The notes: a model not told the origin generated them from the sequence alone. A stretch of 6,964 nt of DNA from Deltaproteobacteria bacterium (GCA_016764955.1 JAESQZ010000121.1:1-6964), one strand, 5' to 3'. Counted from the first letter of the stretch, positions 1 through 6,775 are shown. Translations and numbers: made by a program.

Positions 1-17
1 GCACCTTCGCCTGTAAG

Positions 18-26
18 ATAGTAGCA
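18..26 (-). promoter_or_regulatory. possible extended -10 promoter motif downstream of rplL
   Basis: On the minus strand this reads TGCTACTAT, which fits an extended -10 element (TG-N followed by a hexamer matching TATAAT at five of six places). No good -35 hexamer lies 16-18 bases upstream, so it would depend on the TG extension. It points toward whatever gene follows rplL, normally rpoB, which lies outside the window. A nine-base match can arise by chance, so this is only a candidate. Confidence 0.2.
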
Positions 27-43
27 AAGCAATAGCACAACAA

Positions 44-76
44 TACTGGACCCCGGCTCGGAGGCCGGGGTGACAG
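44..76. repeat. GC-rich palindromic intergenic repeat (REP-like)
   Basis: An 8-bp perfect stem, ACCCCGGC (50-57) with GCCGGGGT (64-71), encloses a six-base loop. It is flanked by TGG on one side and GACAG on the other. This arrangement, a CCGG-rich stem bordered by TGGA and TGACA, is the familiar form of short dispersed palindromes found in many proteobacterial intergenic regions. Only one copy lies in this window, so its repeat status rests on recognising the form. The minus-strand transcript has no U-run after the stem, so it is not a standard intrinsic terminator, although a stable hairpin 12 bases after the rplL stop could protect the mRNA 3' end or attenuate transcription. Confidence 0.55.
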
Positions 77-82
77 GTTTAA

Positions 83-469
83 CTATTTAATGGTTGCTGT
101 AGCGCCAACTGCTTCAAGTTTGGCTTTCATGGCGTCAGCATCAGCTTTAGCAACGCCGGTCTTCACCATTTTAGGAGCGCCGTCTACCACGTCTTTGGCT
201 CCTTTCAGGCCCAAGCCGGTTAGCTCGCGCACAACCTTAATTACTTGGATTTTCTTATCACCAATAGTGCTCAGCTCGACGTCGAACTCAGTCTTCTCAG
301 CGGCAGCTTCTGCACCACCACCACCGGCAGCTGGAGCAGCCATCACCATGCCGCCGCCTGAAGCTGCTTTCACATCCCATTTCCCTTCAAGCATTTTAAC
401 CAATTCAGAAGCTTCCAAAATGCTCAACTTGGATAGCTCATCACCTAATTTTTCAATATCTGTTGCCAT
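83..469 (-). CDS. rplL: 50S ribosomal protein L7/L12
   Basis: The 128-residue product has the usual length and layout of L7/L12, the mobile stalk protein that recruits and stimulates translation GTPases such as EF-Tu and EF-G. The N-terminal dimerisation segment (about residues 1-33) is followed by a flexible Ala/Gly/Pro-rich linker (about 35-58). The globular C-terminal domain (59-128) carries the conserved factor-binding helices around KVVRELTGLGLKGAK (78-92). The start is well supported: AAGGAG (481-486) and AGGA (476-479) precede the ATG on the minus strand, both inside or touching the end of rplJ, and only eight bases separate the two genes. This is classic stalk-pair coupling, in which rplL is made in excess over rplJ. 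No truncation or odd residue is seen. The next 82 bases contain no further gene. Confidence 0.98.
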   Translation of the reverse strand: MATDIEKLGDELSKLSILEASELVKMLEGKWDVKAASGGGMVMAAPAAGGGGAEAAAEKTEFDVELSTIGDKKIQVIKVVRELTGLGLKGAKDVVDGAPKMVKTGVAKADADAMKAKLEAVGATATIK

Positions 470-477
470 GTTTATTC

Positions 478-996
478 CTACTCCTTATCTTTATCTACTT
501 TTGCTTGGATGACGCCTAGCACATGCGAAGCTGGTGCATTCACCTGAGCCAGCAACTTAGCTGGAACAGCTTGCATGACACCCAACAACTGAGCACGCAA
601 TTCGTCAAGACTTGGCAACTTCGCAAATGCTTTGACTGCCGCCAAGTCCAATCTATTTCCGGCATTAAAGCCAGATCTAATTTCAAATTTTTCAACGTCT
701 TTTTGGTACTTCACCAATATTTTCGCAGGACCAACCGCATCGGTCGTGCTCCATGCAATAGCCGTTTGATTCACAAAGTCATCAAACAGAGGCTTTGCTG
801 GGGTCGTATCAACTGCAATCTTTGCAAGCTTGTTTTTGACAACTTTAAATTGAATACCAGCTTCGTGAAGCTTACGCCTTAAAGTCGCAACTTGGTTGCC
901 ATCCAAGCCTTGCACGCTACCCAATACAATTGACTCTGCAGACGCAAAAACGTCTTTTAGAAAATCAATCTGTTCTTGTTTTTGAACTCGATCCAT
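478..996 (-). CDS. rplJ: 50S ribosomal protein L10
   Basis: L10 is the base of the ribosomal stalk. Its N-terminal domain (about residues 1-125) binds 23S rRNA beside L11, and its C-terminal helix (about 128-168) is the platform for L7/L12 dimers. The 172-residue length is typical. Family traits are visible: the opening segment, KVVKNKLA (51-58), the GPAK segment (89-92) and a Leu/Ala-rich C-terminal helix followed by a charged tail. The single candidate start at 996 follows a weak purine-rich site, GAAGAGA (1004-1010), directly after the U-run of the leader hairpin. The gene precedes rplL as usual. Regulation is probably autogenous: the 122-base gap upstream holds an L10-leader RNA and a terminator-like hairpin, each annotated separately. 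Confidence 0.98.
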   Translation of the reverse strand: MDRVQKQEQIDFLKDVFASAESIVLGSVQGLDGNQVATLRRKLHEAGIQFKVVKNKLAKIAVDTTPAKPLFDDFVNQTAIAWSTTDAVGPAKILVKYQKDVEKFEIRSGFNAGNRLDLAAVKAFAKLPSLDELRAQLLGVMQAVPAKLLAQVNAPASHVLGVIQAKVDKDKE

Positions 997-1010
997 TTAC
1001 ACATCTCTTC

Positions 1011-1066
1011 AAAAAAACGCGAGACGTGTGTTTGATCTAAATTATTAGAATTCACACTTCGTCTCG
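1011..1066 (-). terminator. intrinsic terminator/attenuator hairpin in the rplJ leader
   Basis: Read on the minus strand, CGAGACG (1060-1066) pairs with CGTCTCG (1020-1026), and TGTG (1053-1056) pairs with CACA (1027-1030) across a three-base bulge. An inner stem (1036-1040 with 1045-1049) closes part of the large loop. Two bases after the outer stem comes an uninterrupted run of seven T (1017-1011). A GC-containing stem followed at once by a U-run is the form of a Rho-independent terminator. It lies after rplA and just before the rplJ ribosome binding site, so it would act as an attenuator inside the operon. Its 5' arm overlaps the 3' strand of the L10-leader fold, so the two structures compete. 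Termination efficiency cannot be judged from sequence. Confidence 0.65.
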
Positions 1067-1111
1067 GCAGGTTATTTAAGCTTTTAAAAAGCCCCTGCGG
1101 TCTTCGACAAA
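1058..1111 (-). ncRNA. ribosomal protein L10 leader (cis-regulatory RNA)
   Basis: The minus-strand RNA shows the recognisable core of the bacterial L10 leader: GAAGACCGCAGG on the 5' side and CCTGCCGAGAC on the 3' side. I can pair an outer stem (1106-1111 with 1058-1063, six pairs including one G-U), an internal-loop region of kink-turn type, a middle stem GCAGG/CCTGC (1094-1098 with 1067-1071), and a small AU-rich inner hairpin (about 1080-1092). In known examples this RNA mimics the L10 site on 23S rRNA, and L10 with L7/L12 binds it to repress its own operon. It begins only seven bases after the rplA stop, with no promoter visible between them, so it is probably read as part of the long operon transcript. 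Confidence 0.8.
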
Positions 1112-1118
1112 AAATCGT

Positions 1119-1823
1119 TTACTCAGCAACCGCCACTACTTCACTAAGATCAAGCTTGAGCCCAGGGCCCATGGTTGATGAGATGTTCACTTTACGCACA
1201 TACAAACCCTTTAGGGAAGAGGGTTTCGCGCGCAAAACAGCACCTACTACGGCCTTCAAATTATCTTGCAACTGCTCAGACGAAAAAGACACACGGCCAA
1301 CTGGCGCATGCAGATTACCAGTCTTATCAACCTTAAAGTCAATCTTACCAGCCTTAACTTCTTTCACAGCCTTGCCAATTTCCATGGTCACGGTTCCAAT
1401 TTTGGGGTTTGGCATCAAACCTCTAGGGCCCAAAACCTTACCAAGCTTACCAACCACCATCATCATATCTGGCGAAGCAATGACTTTATCGAAATCCATA
1501 AAGCCTTTTTCAATCTTCTCAGCTAAGTCAGCAGCACCTACGATATCAGCGCCAGCTTCTGTTGCTTCGTCTGCCTTAGGGCCTTTAGCAAAAACGGCTA
1601 CCCGAACGGTCTTACCGGTACCATGCGGCAAAGCCACAGCACCACGGACGTTTTGGTCAGCATGCTTTGGGTCTACACCTAAATTAAAGGCCACATCCAC
1701 AGACTCATCAAACTTGGCTATTTTGCTACTTTTAACCAAATTACAGGCCTCTGCAAGCGAGTAGCGCTTTTGAGAGTCTATTTTCTCAGCAACTGCTTGA
1801 TACTTTTTTCCACGTTTTGACAT
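1119..1823 (-). CDS. rplA: 50S ribosomal protein L1
   Basis: L1 forms the mobile arm of the large subunit near the E site, where it helps move deacylated tRNA. In many bacteria it also represses translation of rplK-rplA. The 234-residue length is standard. The family signature is plain at residues 120-140 (MMMVVGKLGKVLGPRG, then LMPNP), and the N-terminus (KRGKKY, residues 3-8) and the Gly/Lys-rich C-terminal part (TMGPGLKLDL) match the family. The ATG at 1823 lies five bases after the rplK stop. A short AGG (1833-1835) within the last rplK codons is the only ribosome binding site seen, so translation is probably coupled to rplK. A regulated leader separates it from rplJ downstream. Confidence 0.98.
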   Translation of the reverse strand: MSKRGKKYQAVAEKIDSQKRYSLAEACNLVKSSKIAKFDESVDVAFNLGVDPKHADQNVRGAVALPHGTGKTVRVAVFAKGPKADEATEAGADIVGAADLAEKIEKGFMDFDKVIASPDMMMVVGKLGKVLGPRGLMPNPKIGTVTMEIGKAVKEVKAGKIDFKVDKTGNLHAPVGRVSFSSEQLQDNLKAVVGAVLRAKPSSLKGLYVRKVNISSTMGPGLKLDLSEVVAVAE

Positions 1824-1828
1824 AATAT

Positions 1829-2275
1829 TTAACCTACAACCTCAATACCCATTGAACGGGCTGTCCCTGCAATAATCTTAACTCCCGCCTCAACGTCATA
1901 GCTGCTCAAGTCGGGTGCCTTGGTTTCAGCTATTTTGGCCAGTTGTTCTTTGGTGATCTTACCAACTTTTTCCTTACCTGGGTTTTTAGCACCAGAGCCA
2001 GGCTTACCTTCGGTTTTAAGACCGATTGCTTTCTTAATTAGAATAGAAGCCGGAGGCGTTTTGCACTCAAAAGTAAACGACTTATCCGTATAAGTGGTAA
2101 TGACGACTGGAACAAGCATTCCAGCCTGATCTTGCGTGCGAGCATTAAACTCTTTACAAAAACCAGGGATATTCAACCCATGCTGACCCAACGCAGGACC
2201 TACTGGCGGTGCAGGCGTTGCCTTGCCAGCCGGAATTTGCAACTTAATCAATGCAACGATCTTTTTCTTAGCCAT
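1829..2275 (-). CDS. rplK: 50S ribosomal protein L11
   Basis: L11 binds the GTPase-associated centre of 23S rRNA at the stalk base. It is needed for factor-dependent GTP hydrolysis and for sensing stalled ribosomes by RelA. The 148-residue protein has the proline-rich N-terminal domain with PPVGPALGQHG (23-33), which is the thiopeptide-binding face. The C-terminal rRNA-binding domain (about residues 72-148) contains KTPPAS and ends in the GTARSMGIEV segment. The start at 2275 is well supported by AGGA (2283-2286) seven bases upstream. The 41-base gap to nusG is AT-rich and shows no clear promoter, terminator or L1-binding structure. It is the upstream partner of rplA. Confidence 0.98.
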   Translation of the reverse strand: MAKKKIVALIKLQIPAGKATPAPPVGPALGQHGLNIPGFCKEFNARTQDQAGMLVPVVITTYTDKSFTFECKTPPASILIKKAIGLKTEGKPGSGAKNPGKEKVGKITKEQLAKIAETKAPDLSSYDVEAGVKIIAGTARSMGIEVVG

Positions 2276-2316
2276 AACTATTTCCTAAGTTTTTTATTTA
2301 GGCAGATTTTTTTGGG

Positions 2317-2859
2317 TTACGCAATACGCTCTACCTGCGTATAGTCCAACTCCACAGGTGTGGAGCGACCAAAGATGGAAACTAAGACCTTCAGCCTCTG
2401 CTTATCAGCCTTCACTTCTTCCACATCTCCGTTAAAATTAGCAAACGGGCCATCAATCACTTTGACTTTATCGCCCTCTACAAACTCAACTTTGATGCGA
2501 ACCTGAGGCTCACCCTCAACCATGGCACGCATTCGTTCCACTTCAGCAGGACTTAAGGGCACGGGATTTCGAGCATTTCCCACAAAACCAGTCACTTTGA
2601 GTGTATTTCGGACCAAGTGAGCTGTTTCATCTGAAAAAGCCATTTCAACCAGAATATAACTCGGGAAGCACTTGCGGGTTTGGGCTTTACGAACCCCTGA
2701 TTTGATCTCCTCTACCACTTCAGTAGGAACCCAAATCTCACCAAATTGGTCCTGCATCTTATACTGTTCGATGCGCTCCTCAAGGTTAGTTTTAACCCTG
2801 CTCTCATGTCCGGAGTAGGTATGAACTACATACCATTTCAAACTTGTTTCTTCAGTCAT
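2317..2859 (-). CDS. nusG: transcription termination/antitermination factor NusG
   Basis: NusG rides on RNA polymerase, affects pausing, supports Rho-dependent termination and links polymerase to the ribosome through S10. The 180-residue protein has both standard domains. The NGN domain (about 7-117) contains WYVVHTYSGHE (9-19) and FPSYILVEM (65-73). The C-terminal KOW domain (about 127-178) contains GDKVKVIDGPFANFNG (129-144). The start at 2859 is three bases after the secE stop and has only a weak GGGA site inside the secE end, so coupling to secE is likely. The secE-nusG-rplK order is nearly universal in bacteria. Nothing is missing or unusual. Confidence 0.98.
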   Translation of the reverse strand: MTEETSLKWYVVHTYSGHESRVKTNLEERIEQYKMQDQFGEIWVPTEVVEEIKSGVRKAQTRKCFPSYILVEMAFSDETAHLVRNTLKVTGFVGNARNPVPLSPAEVERMRAMVEGEPQVRIKVEFVEGDKVKVIDGPFANFNGDVEEVKADKQRLKVLVSIFGRSTPVELDYTQVERIA

Positions 2860-2862
2860 TAT

Positions 2863-3252
2863 TTATCCCAAAAAGAAATCATTATTGGATAGCCAGCCAA
2901 AAAATGTATCAAAAAATCCCAATATTACAGCCGCAACCAAACAAACTGCTATCACCGTATAGGTAGACTTGCGAGTCTCTGCCCCAGAAGGGAAAGCCAC
3001 TTTGCCAAGCTCTTCAATACACTGTTCTACAAAGTCCCGGGACCTTTGGTTCAAAAAAGCTGCATAAATCGCGATCAAAACCGCTATTCCGCCACCTATT
3101 AGCTGCGAAAGCAAGAAATTTTGGCCCAAAATCGGGATGTCATAGACCCTAAACCACTCAAGTACCTCTTGGGTCGCATAAGTAAAGACCAGCCCCAGCA
3201 ATAAAGTGGCCAAAACGTAAAGTAGGAGTACCCAGGTTCCTTTGGATCGCAT
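2863..3252 (-). CDS. secE: preprotein translocase subunit SecE, three-helix form
   Basis: SecE clamps SecY in the SecYEG channel of the inner membrane. I place the start at 3252 (129 residues) because GGAG (3259-3262) lies six bases upstream. An in-frame ATG at 3288 would add 12 residues (141 in total) but has no ribosome binding site. Three hydrophobic segments are visible at about residues 7-24, 48-67 and 99-120. Between the second and third is the conserved amphipathic region with EELGKVAFPS (80-89) and AET (91-93), followed by the essential last helix. The usual Trp of the KVxWP motif is Phe here. Many bacteria have a single-helix SecE of about 60 residues; the three-helix form occurs in enterobacteria and some deltaproteobacteria. 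It heads the operon, three bases before nusG. Confidence 0.93.
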   Translation of the reverse strand: MRSKGTWVLLLYVLATLLLGLVFTYATQEVLEWFRVYDIPILGQNFLLSQLIGGGIAVLIAIYAAFLNQRSRDFVEQCIEELGKVAFPSGAETRKSTYTVIAVCLVAAVILGFFDTFFGWLSNNDFFLG

Positions 3253-3258
3253 GCAAAA

Positions 3259-3262
3259 CTCC
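3259..3262 (-). promoter_or_regulatory. ribosome binding site that decides the secE start
   Basis: On the minus strand this is GGAG within TTTTGGAGTTTTGC, six bases before the ATG at 3252. It is the best ribosome binding site near the 5' end of secE. The upstream in-frame ATG at 3288 is preceded by GTGCTATCCAC, which has no purine-rich element. This supports the shorter protein. Confidence 0.75.
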
Positions 3263-3289
3263 AAAATAAGCGTAAAAAGAGAAGTCATG

Positions 3290-3318
3290 TGGATAGCACT
3301 GCTTGCGAAAATTGTCTA
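3290..3318 (-). promoter_or_regulatory. candidate promoter for the secE-nusG-rpl operon
   Basis: On the minus strand, TAGACA (3313-3318, five of six matches to the -35 consensus TTGACA) is followed after exactly 17 bases by TATCCA (3290-3295, three of six matches to TATAAT). It would begin transcription just downstream, near 3280, inside the stretch between the two possible secE starts. That again favours the start at 3252. The -10 is weak. It overlaps the sequence immediately before smc, so the divergent genes may share control DNA. Confidence 0.3.
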
Positions 3319-3328
3319 GTCTGTTCCT

Positions 3329-6300
3329 ATGCGGATCAAAAAGCTCACGATCTTCGGATTTAAATCATTTGCCGATCGGGTAATGATTCATTTCGATGAA
3401 GGCGTAACCGGGATTGTAGGCCCCAACGGCTGTGGAAAGTCCAATGTTGTCGATGCCTTACGCTGGGTTATGGGTGAGCAAAACGCCAAGCAGCTGCGTG
3501 GCAATCAAATGAAAGATATCATCTTTAATGGTTCGCAAAACCGTGGCCCAATGGGCCTTGCCGAGGTCATATTGACCATGGAAAACGACGGTCAGTCTAT
3601 CCCAACTGAATACACCCATTTTGATGAAATTGAGATCACCAGAAGGCTTTATCGAAACGGTAATTCAGAATATGAAATCAATAAACGAGCCTGCCGTTTA
3701 AGAGATATTGCTGATTTTTTTATGGGCACAGGAGTTGGCTCTAAAGCCTATTCTATTATTGAACAAGGCCGAGTATCTAACCTAGTGCAATCTAAACCCG
3801 AAGAACGCCGGAAAATTATCGAAGAAGCCGCCGGGATCACCAAATACAAAATGCGCAGAATCGCTGCTGAGCGCAAAATGCAAAGCACCCAACAAAACCT
3901 CTTGCGTATTCAAGATATCACCGGGGAAATAGAAAAGCGGCTCAATTCACTTGAAAAACAAGCAGAAAAAGCCGAAAAGCATCAGCGTCTACAAAACGAG
4001 ATCAAATCTCTTGAGCTTCACGAAGCCTGCATGCGATTTTTTGAGTTCAGCAACCGCATAAGCTTCTTATCTGACGCACACAGCACCAATCAATCAGCTT
4101 TAAGAAAAAATTTAAGCGAAATCGAAAGCTACGAGCTCGAAATCCAAAACGAGAAAAACAAACTAGAAGAACAAAAAAGCAAGTTAAGCCTGACTTATAA
4201 TCTTATCCAAACCACTGAAAATACCATTGCGCTTGCCAAACAAGATATTCAATTTGCTCAAAGCACTTTGGCTTCTAAAACCAAACAAGCCCAGCACATA
4301 GACGACGAAAGCAAACGCCTAAACAACCGTATTTTTGAGCTAAACCAAGAACGCGAAACGCTCATAACTCGCAAACAAGATCTAGAAGGCTCAAATCAAA
4401 CAGCCCAAGCAAAACTCGAAGAAGCCTCAGAGGAAGTCCAAGAGCTCACGCAAACCAGGGTAGAGCTTCACCAAAAGCAAAACCAGCTTCAGGCCAAAAT
4501 CTTGCAAGCAGCAAGAGAAGCCACTCAGGCGCAAGGCGATATCAACGCTTACAAACAACGCCAAGAGCATGCCAAGCAAAGAACAGAAAAGCTCGACGAA
4601 GAGACAAAAGCCGTTCAAACTCAAATCGAAGCTCAGCAACATCAAAAAGAAAGTTTGGTTAAAGACATCGCTCAAACCAAGCAAGCCGAGCAAGAACTCT
4701 CTGAAGAGCTCAAAGCACTTCAAGAGTCTTTCACAAACATTAGAAGCCAAATCGAAGAGAATACGAGCCAGCAAAAAGAGCTAGGTGGAGAGTTCTCCAG
4801 TAAACAAGGCCGCCTAAGTGCTCTCAAAGATACACCTACTGACTCCAAGCAACCTGAGCACCCGCACTTAAGCCATGCCGCCGAGCAAGTAGAAATCCCC
4901 GAGGCTTACGAGAGCTTATTTGAAGATGCCTGCAAACAGCGCCTCGAAGCCTATATGGTCCCAAACTTAGACGAGGGCTTTGAACTTGCCAACCAAGGCC
5001 GTATTCGATTTTTCGAGCAAAACACAACACCAGTTAGATATGAAGTCGTCAAAAGCCGAGCAGAAGCACTATCAAAATGGCCCCAGGCTCGCCAAGACGG
5101 CGTAATCTTAATCACAGAGTCCGGCGAATTATTTGATATTGATCATTCTTGCGTAGCCGGCGAACGTGTTGCAACTGACGGTGTCCTAGCGCGTAAACGC
5201 GAGATAAACAGCCTTGAAGAAATCCTCCCAGATTTAGAATCACGCTCTCAAACTCTCGAGCAAGAATTAGTCTCTCTCAAAGATAGGCGTGGAGAAGTCG
5301 AAAGCGAACTAGATGCGCTTAGAACGCGCAAACAAACCGTCTCGCTCAGCTTAGCTCGTTTAGAAGAAGCCCTTAAAAACAAAGACTCTCAAGAAAAGAA
5401 TCTTCACAATCGACTCGAGTCAATTAAACGCGAACAGCAACAGCTTGAGTCCAACCCAGATCAAACAGACGAGAAACTTGAAGCCCTCCAGAAAAAATGG
5501 AGCCTCGCTCTAGAAGAACACGACAATCTCGAAAAAGAGCTTGCCGAACACCAAGCAAAAATTACCGAATTTGAATCCAGCTACAGTATTAGAAGCGAAG
5601 CGCTCACACGCATCAAAATCGAAGCAGCCAGCAGCCAAGAACGCATGGACCACTTGCGTCGCTCCATCGTCCAAGTTGAACAAAACTTAAAAGACATTCG
5701 AGCCCAAATCCAAAGCCTCGAAAAACAATCTGCTGAGATTATTGAAGACGAGACTTCTTTAACCAATCAAGAACAGCAAGCAACTCAAAAAATTACCAAA
5801 GCAGAGCAAGAGCTTCAAACTCTCAACGAAAACAAAAAACGCGAACAAGAATCCTGCAATAACCAGAAAGATTTTATTGCCAAGCTTGAAAGTGCCATCT
5901 CCGAACAGCGCGCGCTAATTACCAAACTCCAAGAATCTCATGGCGATTTAGCGCTTCGAATTCGCGAGTCAGAACTTGGCCTAAGCTCTCTTGAAAGCCG
6001 GATATTTGAGAAATATGAAGTTCGACCTTTCGAAATCTTGCATGACTATCACTTGCTTGATTTTGACCTAGAAAACTTTGAACCCACCCTTGCCAAACTC
6101 AAGCGTGATATCGACCGCCTCGGGCCAATCAACCAAGGCGCTATCGAAGAATTCGCCGAACTCAAAGAACGCTATGCCTTCTTAAGCACACAAGGCGCAG
6201 ATCTCTCAAACGCTTTGGAGCAGCTAGAGTCAGCCATCAAGAAAATTAACGAAAACACCAAGCAGCGCTTTGAAGAAGCATTCAACGCTGTCAACGAACG

Positions 6301-6763
6301 CTTCTCCAAAGTTTTCCCCAAACTCTTCAGAGGCGGCAAAGCCTGGCTGGAACTCGTAGACCCAAGCGACATGCTCAACACAGGCATCGAAATCTACGCC
6401 CAGCCCCCGGGCAAAAAGCTGGGGTCAATTGCCCTTATGAGCGGTGGTGAAAAGGCTTTGACTGCTATCAGCTTGATTTTCGCCATCTTTTTAATCAAGC
6501 CATCGCCTTTCTGTTTGTTAGATGAGGTTGATGCGCCATTAGATGAAGCCAACGTAGACCGCTTTGCCCAAATGGTCCTAGAGATGTCCAAAATCTCGCA
6601 ATTCATTATTATTACCCACAATAAACGCACCATGGAAAAAGTGGACCATTTATATGGGGTTACCATGGAGCAGGCGGGCATCAGCAAGACTGTGAACGTC
6701 AAAGTCAAAGATATCGCACCTGATATCGTTGGCCCCGGCAGCCAAGAAGCCTTTGTGCAGTAG
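3329..6763 (+). CDS. smc: chromosome segregation/condensation ATPase SMC
   Basis: SMC dimers, with ScpA and ScpB, form the bacterial condensin ring that loads near the origin and extrudes and aligns DNA arms. The 1144-residue protein is complete. The N-terminal head has Walker A GPNGCGKSN (31-39) and the Q-loop Gln146. A long coiled coil (about 175-505) leads to a hinge (about 511-626), then the returning coiled coil (about 627-920). The C-terminal head has LGPINQ (931-936), signature MSGGEK (1037-1042) and Walker B with D-loop, FCLLDEVDAPLDE (1061-1073). All ATPase motifs are intact. The hinge looks about 40 residues short in its second half. Total length is slightly below the common 1160-1200. 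The start is fixed by the family N-terminus (MRIKKL, then GFKSFADR), since no ribosome binding site precedes it. scpA and scpB are not in the window. Confidence 0.97.
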   Translation: MRIKKLTIFGFKSFADRVMIHFDEGVTGIVGPNGCGKSNVVDALRWVMGEQNAKQLRGNQMKDIIFNGSQNRGPMGLAEVILTMENDGQSIPTEYTHFDEIEITRRLYRNGNSEYEINKRACRLRDIADFFMGTGVGSKAYSIIEQGRVSNLVQSKPEERRKIIEEAAGITKYKMRRIAAERKMQSTQQNLLRIQDITGEIEKRLNSLEKQAEKAEKHQRLQNEIKSLELHEACMRFFEFSNRISFLSDAHSTNQSALRKNLSEIESYELEIQNEKNKLEEQKSKLSLTYNLIQTTENTIALAKQDIQFAQSTLASKTKQAQHIDDESKRLNNRIFELNQERETLITRKQDLEGSNQTAQAKLEEASEEVQELTQTRVELHQKQNQLQAKILQAAREATQAQGDINAYKQRQEHAKQRTEKLDEETKAVQTQIEAQQHQKESLVKDIAQTKQAEQELSEELKALQESFTNIRSQIEENTSQQKELGGEFSSKQGRLSALKDTPTDSKQPEHPHLSHAAEQVEIPEAYESLFEDACKQRLEAYMVPNLDEGFELANQGRIRFFEQNTTPVRYEVVKSRAEALSKWPQARQDGVILITESGELFDIDHSCVAGERVATDGVLARKREINSLEEILPDLESRSQTLEQELVSLKDRRGEVESELDALRTRKQTVSLSLARLEEALKNKDSQEKNLHNRLESIKREQQQLESNPDQTDEKLEALQKKWSLALEEHDNLEKELAEHQAKITEFESSYSIRSEALTRIKIEAASSQERMDHLRRSIVQVEQNLKDIRAQIQSLEKQSAEIIEDETSLTNQEQQATQKITKAEQELQTLNENKKREQESCNNQKDFIAKLESAISEQRALITKLQESHGDLALRIRESELGLSSLESRIFEKYEVRPFEILHDYHLLDFDLENFEPTLAKLKRDIDRLGPINQGAIEEFAELKERYAFLSTQGADLSNALEQLESAIKKINENTKQRFEEAFNAVNERFSKVFPKLFRGGKAWLELVDPSDMLNTGIEIYAQPPGKKLGSIALMSGGEKALTAISLIFAIFLIKPSPFCLLDEVDAPLDEANVDRFAQMVLEMSKISQFIIITHNKRTMEKVDHLYGVTMEQAGISKTVNVKVKDIAPDIVGPGSQEAFVQ

Positions 6764-6775
6764 ACACAAAAAGCT
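6748..6775. terminator. small hairpin between convergent smc and mazF-like genes
   Basis: TTTGTG (6752-6757) pairs with CACAAA (6765-6770) over a seven-base loop containing the smc stop. AGC (6748-6750) can pair with GCT (6773-6775) beyond a small internal loop. It sits exactly at the junction of the two stops, where a bidirectional terminator would be expected. The stem is AU-rich and neither strand has a T-run directly after it, so termination strength is doubtful. Confidence 0.25.

Noticed and set aside
90..512. 140-codon plus-strand open frame opposite rplL
   Set aside because: It is the antisense shadow of rplL and the rplJ end, low-complexity Ala/Pro/Ser, with no family resemblance; the opposite strand is unmistakably L7/L12.
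1156..1764. 202-codon plus-strand open frame opposite rplA
   Set aside because: It lies entirely inside rplA, which carries the L1 signature, and its translation shows no recognisable motif. The long frame comes from codon bias of the real gene.
2276..2316. L1 translational operator in the nusG-rplK gap
   Set aside because: The 41 bases are AT-rich with no stem resembling the L1 site on 23S rRNA. A site partly inside rplK could be missed, but nothing supports it here.
4427..4774. Leu/Phe-rich minus-strand open frame inside smc, resembling a membrane protein
   Set aside because: Antisense of Lys/Glu/Gln-rich coiled-coil codons gives Leu/Phe-rich sequence automatically, so the apparent hydrophobicity is an artefact.
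3500..6100. Repetitive-looking Glu/Gln/Lys-rich DNA within smc as possible tandem repeats
   Set aside because: The pattern follows the heptad composition of the coiled-coil arms; I see no exact tandem unit.
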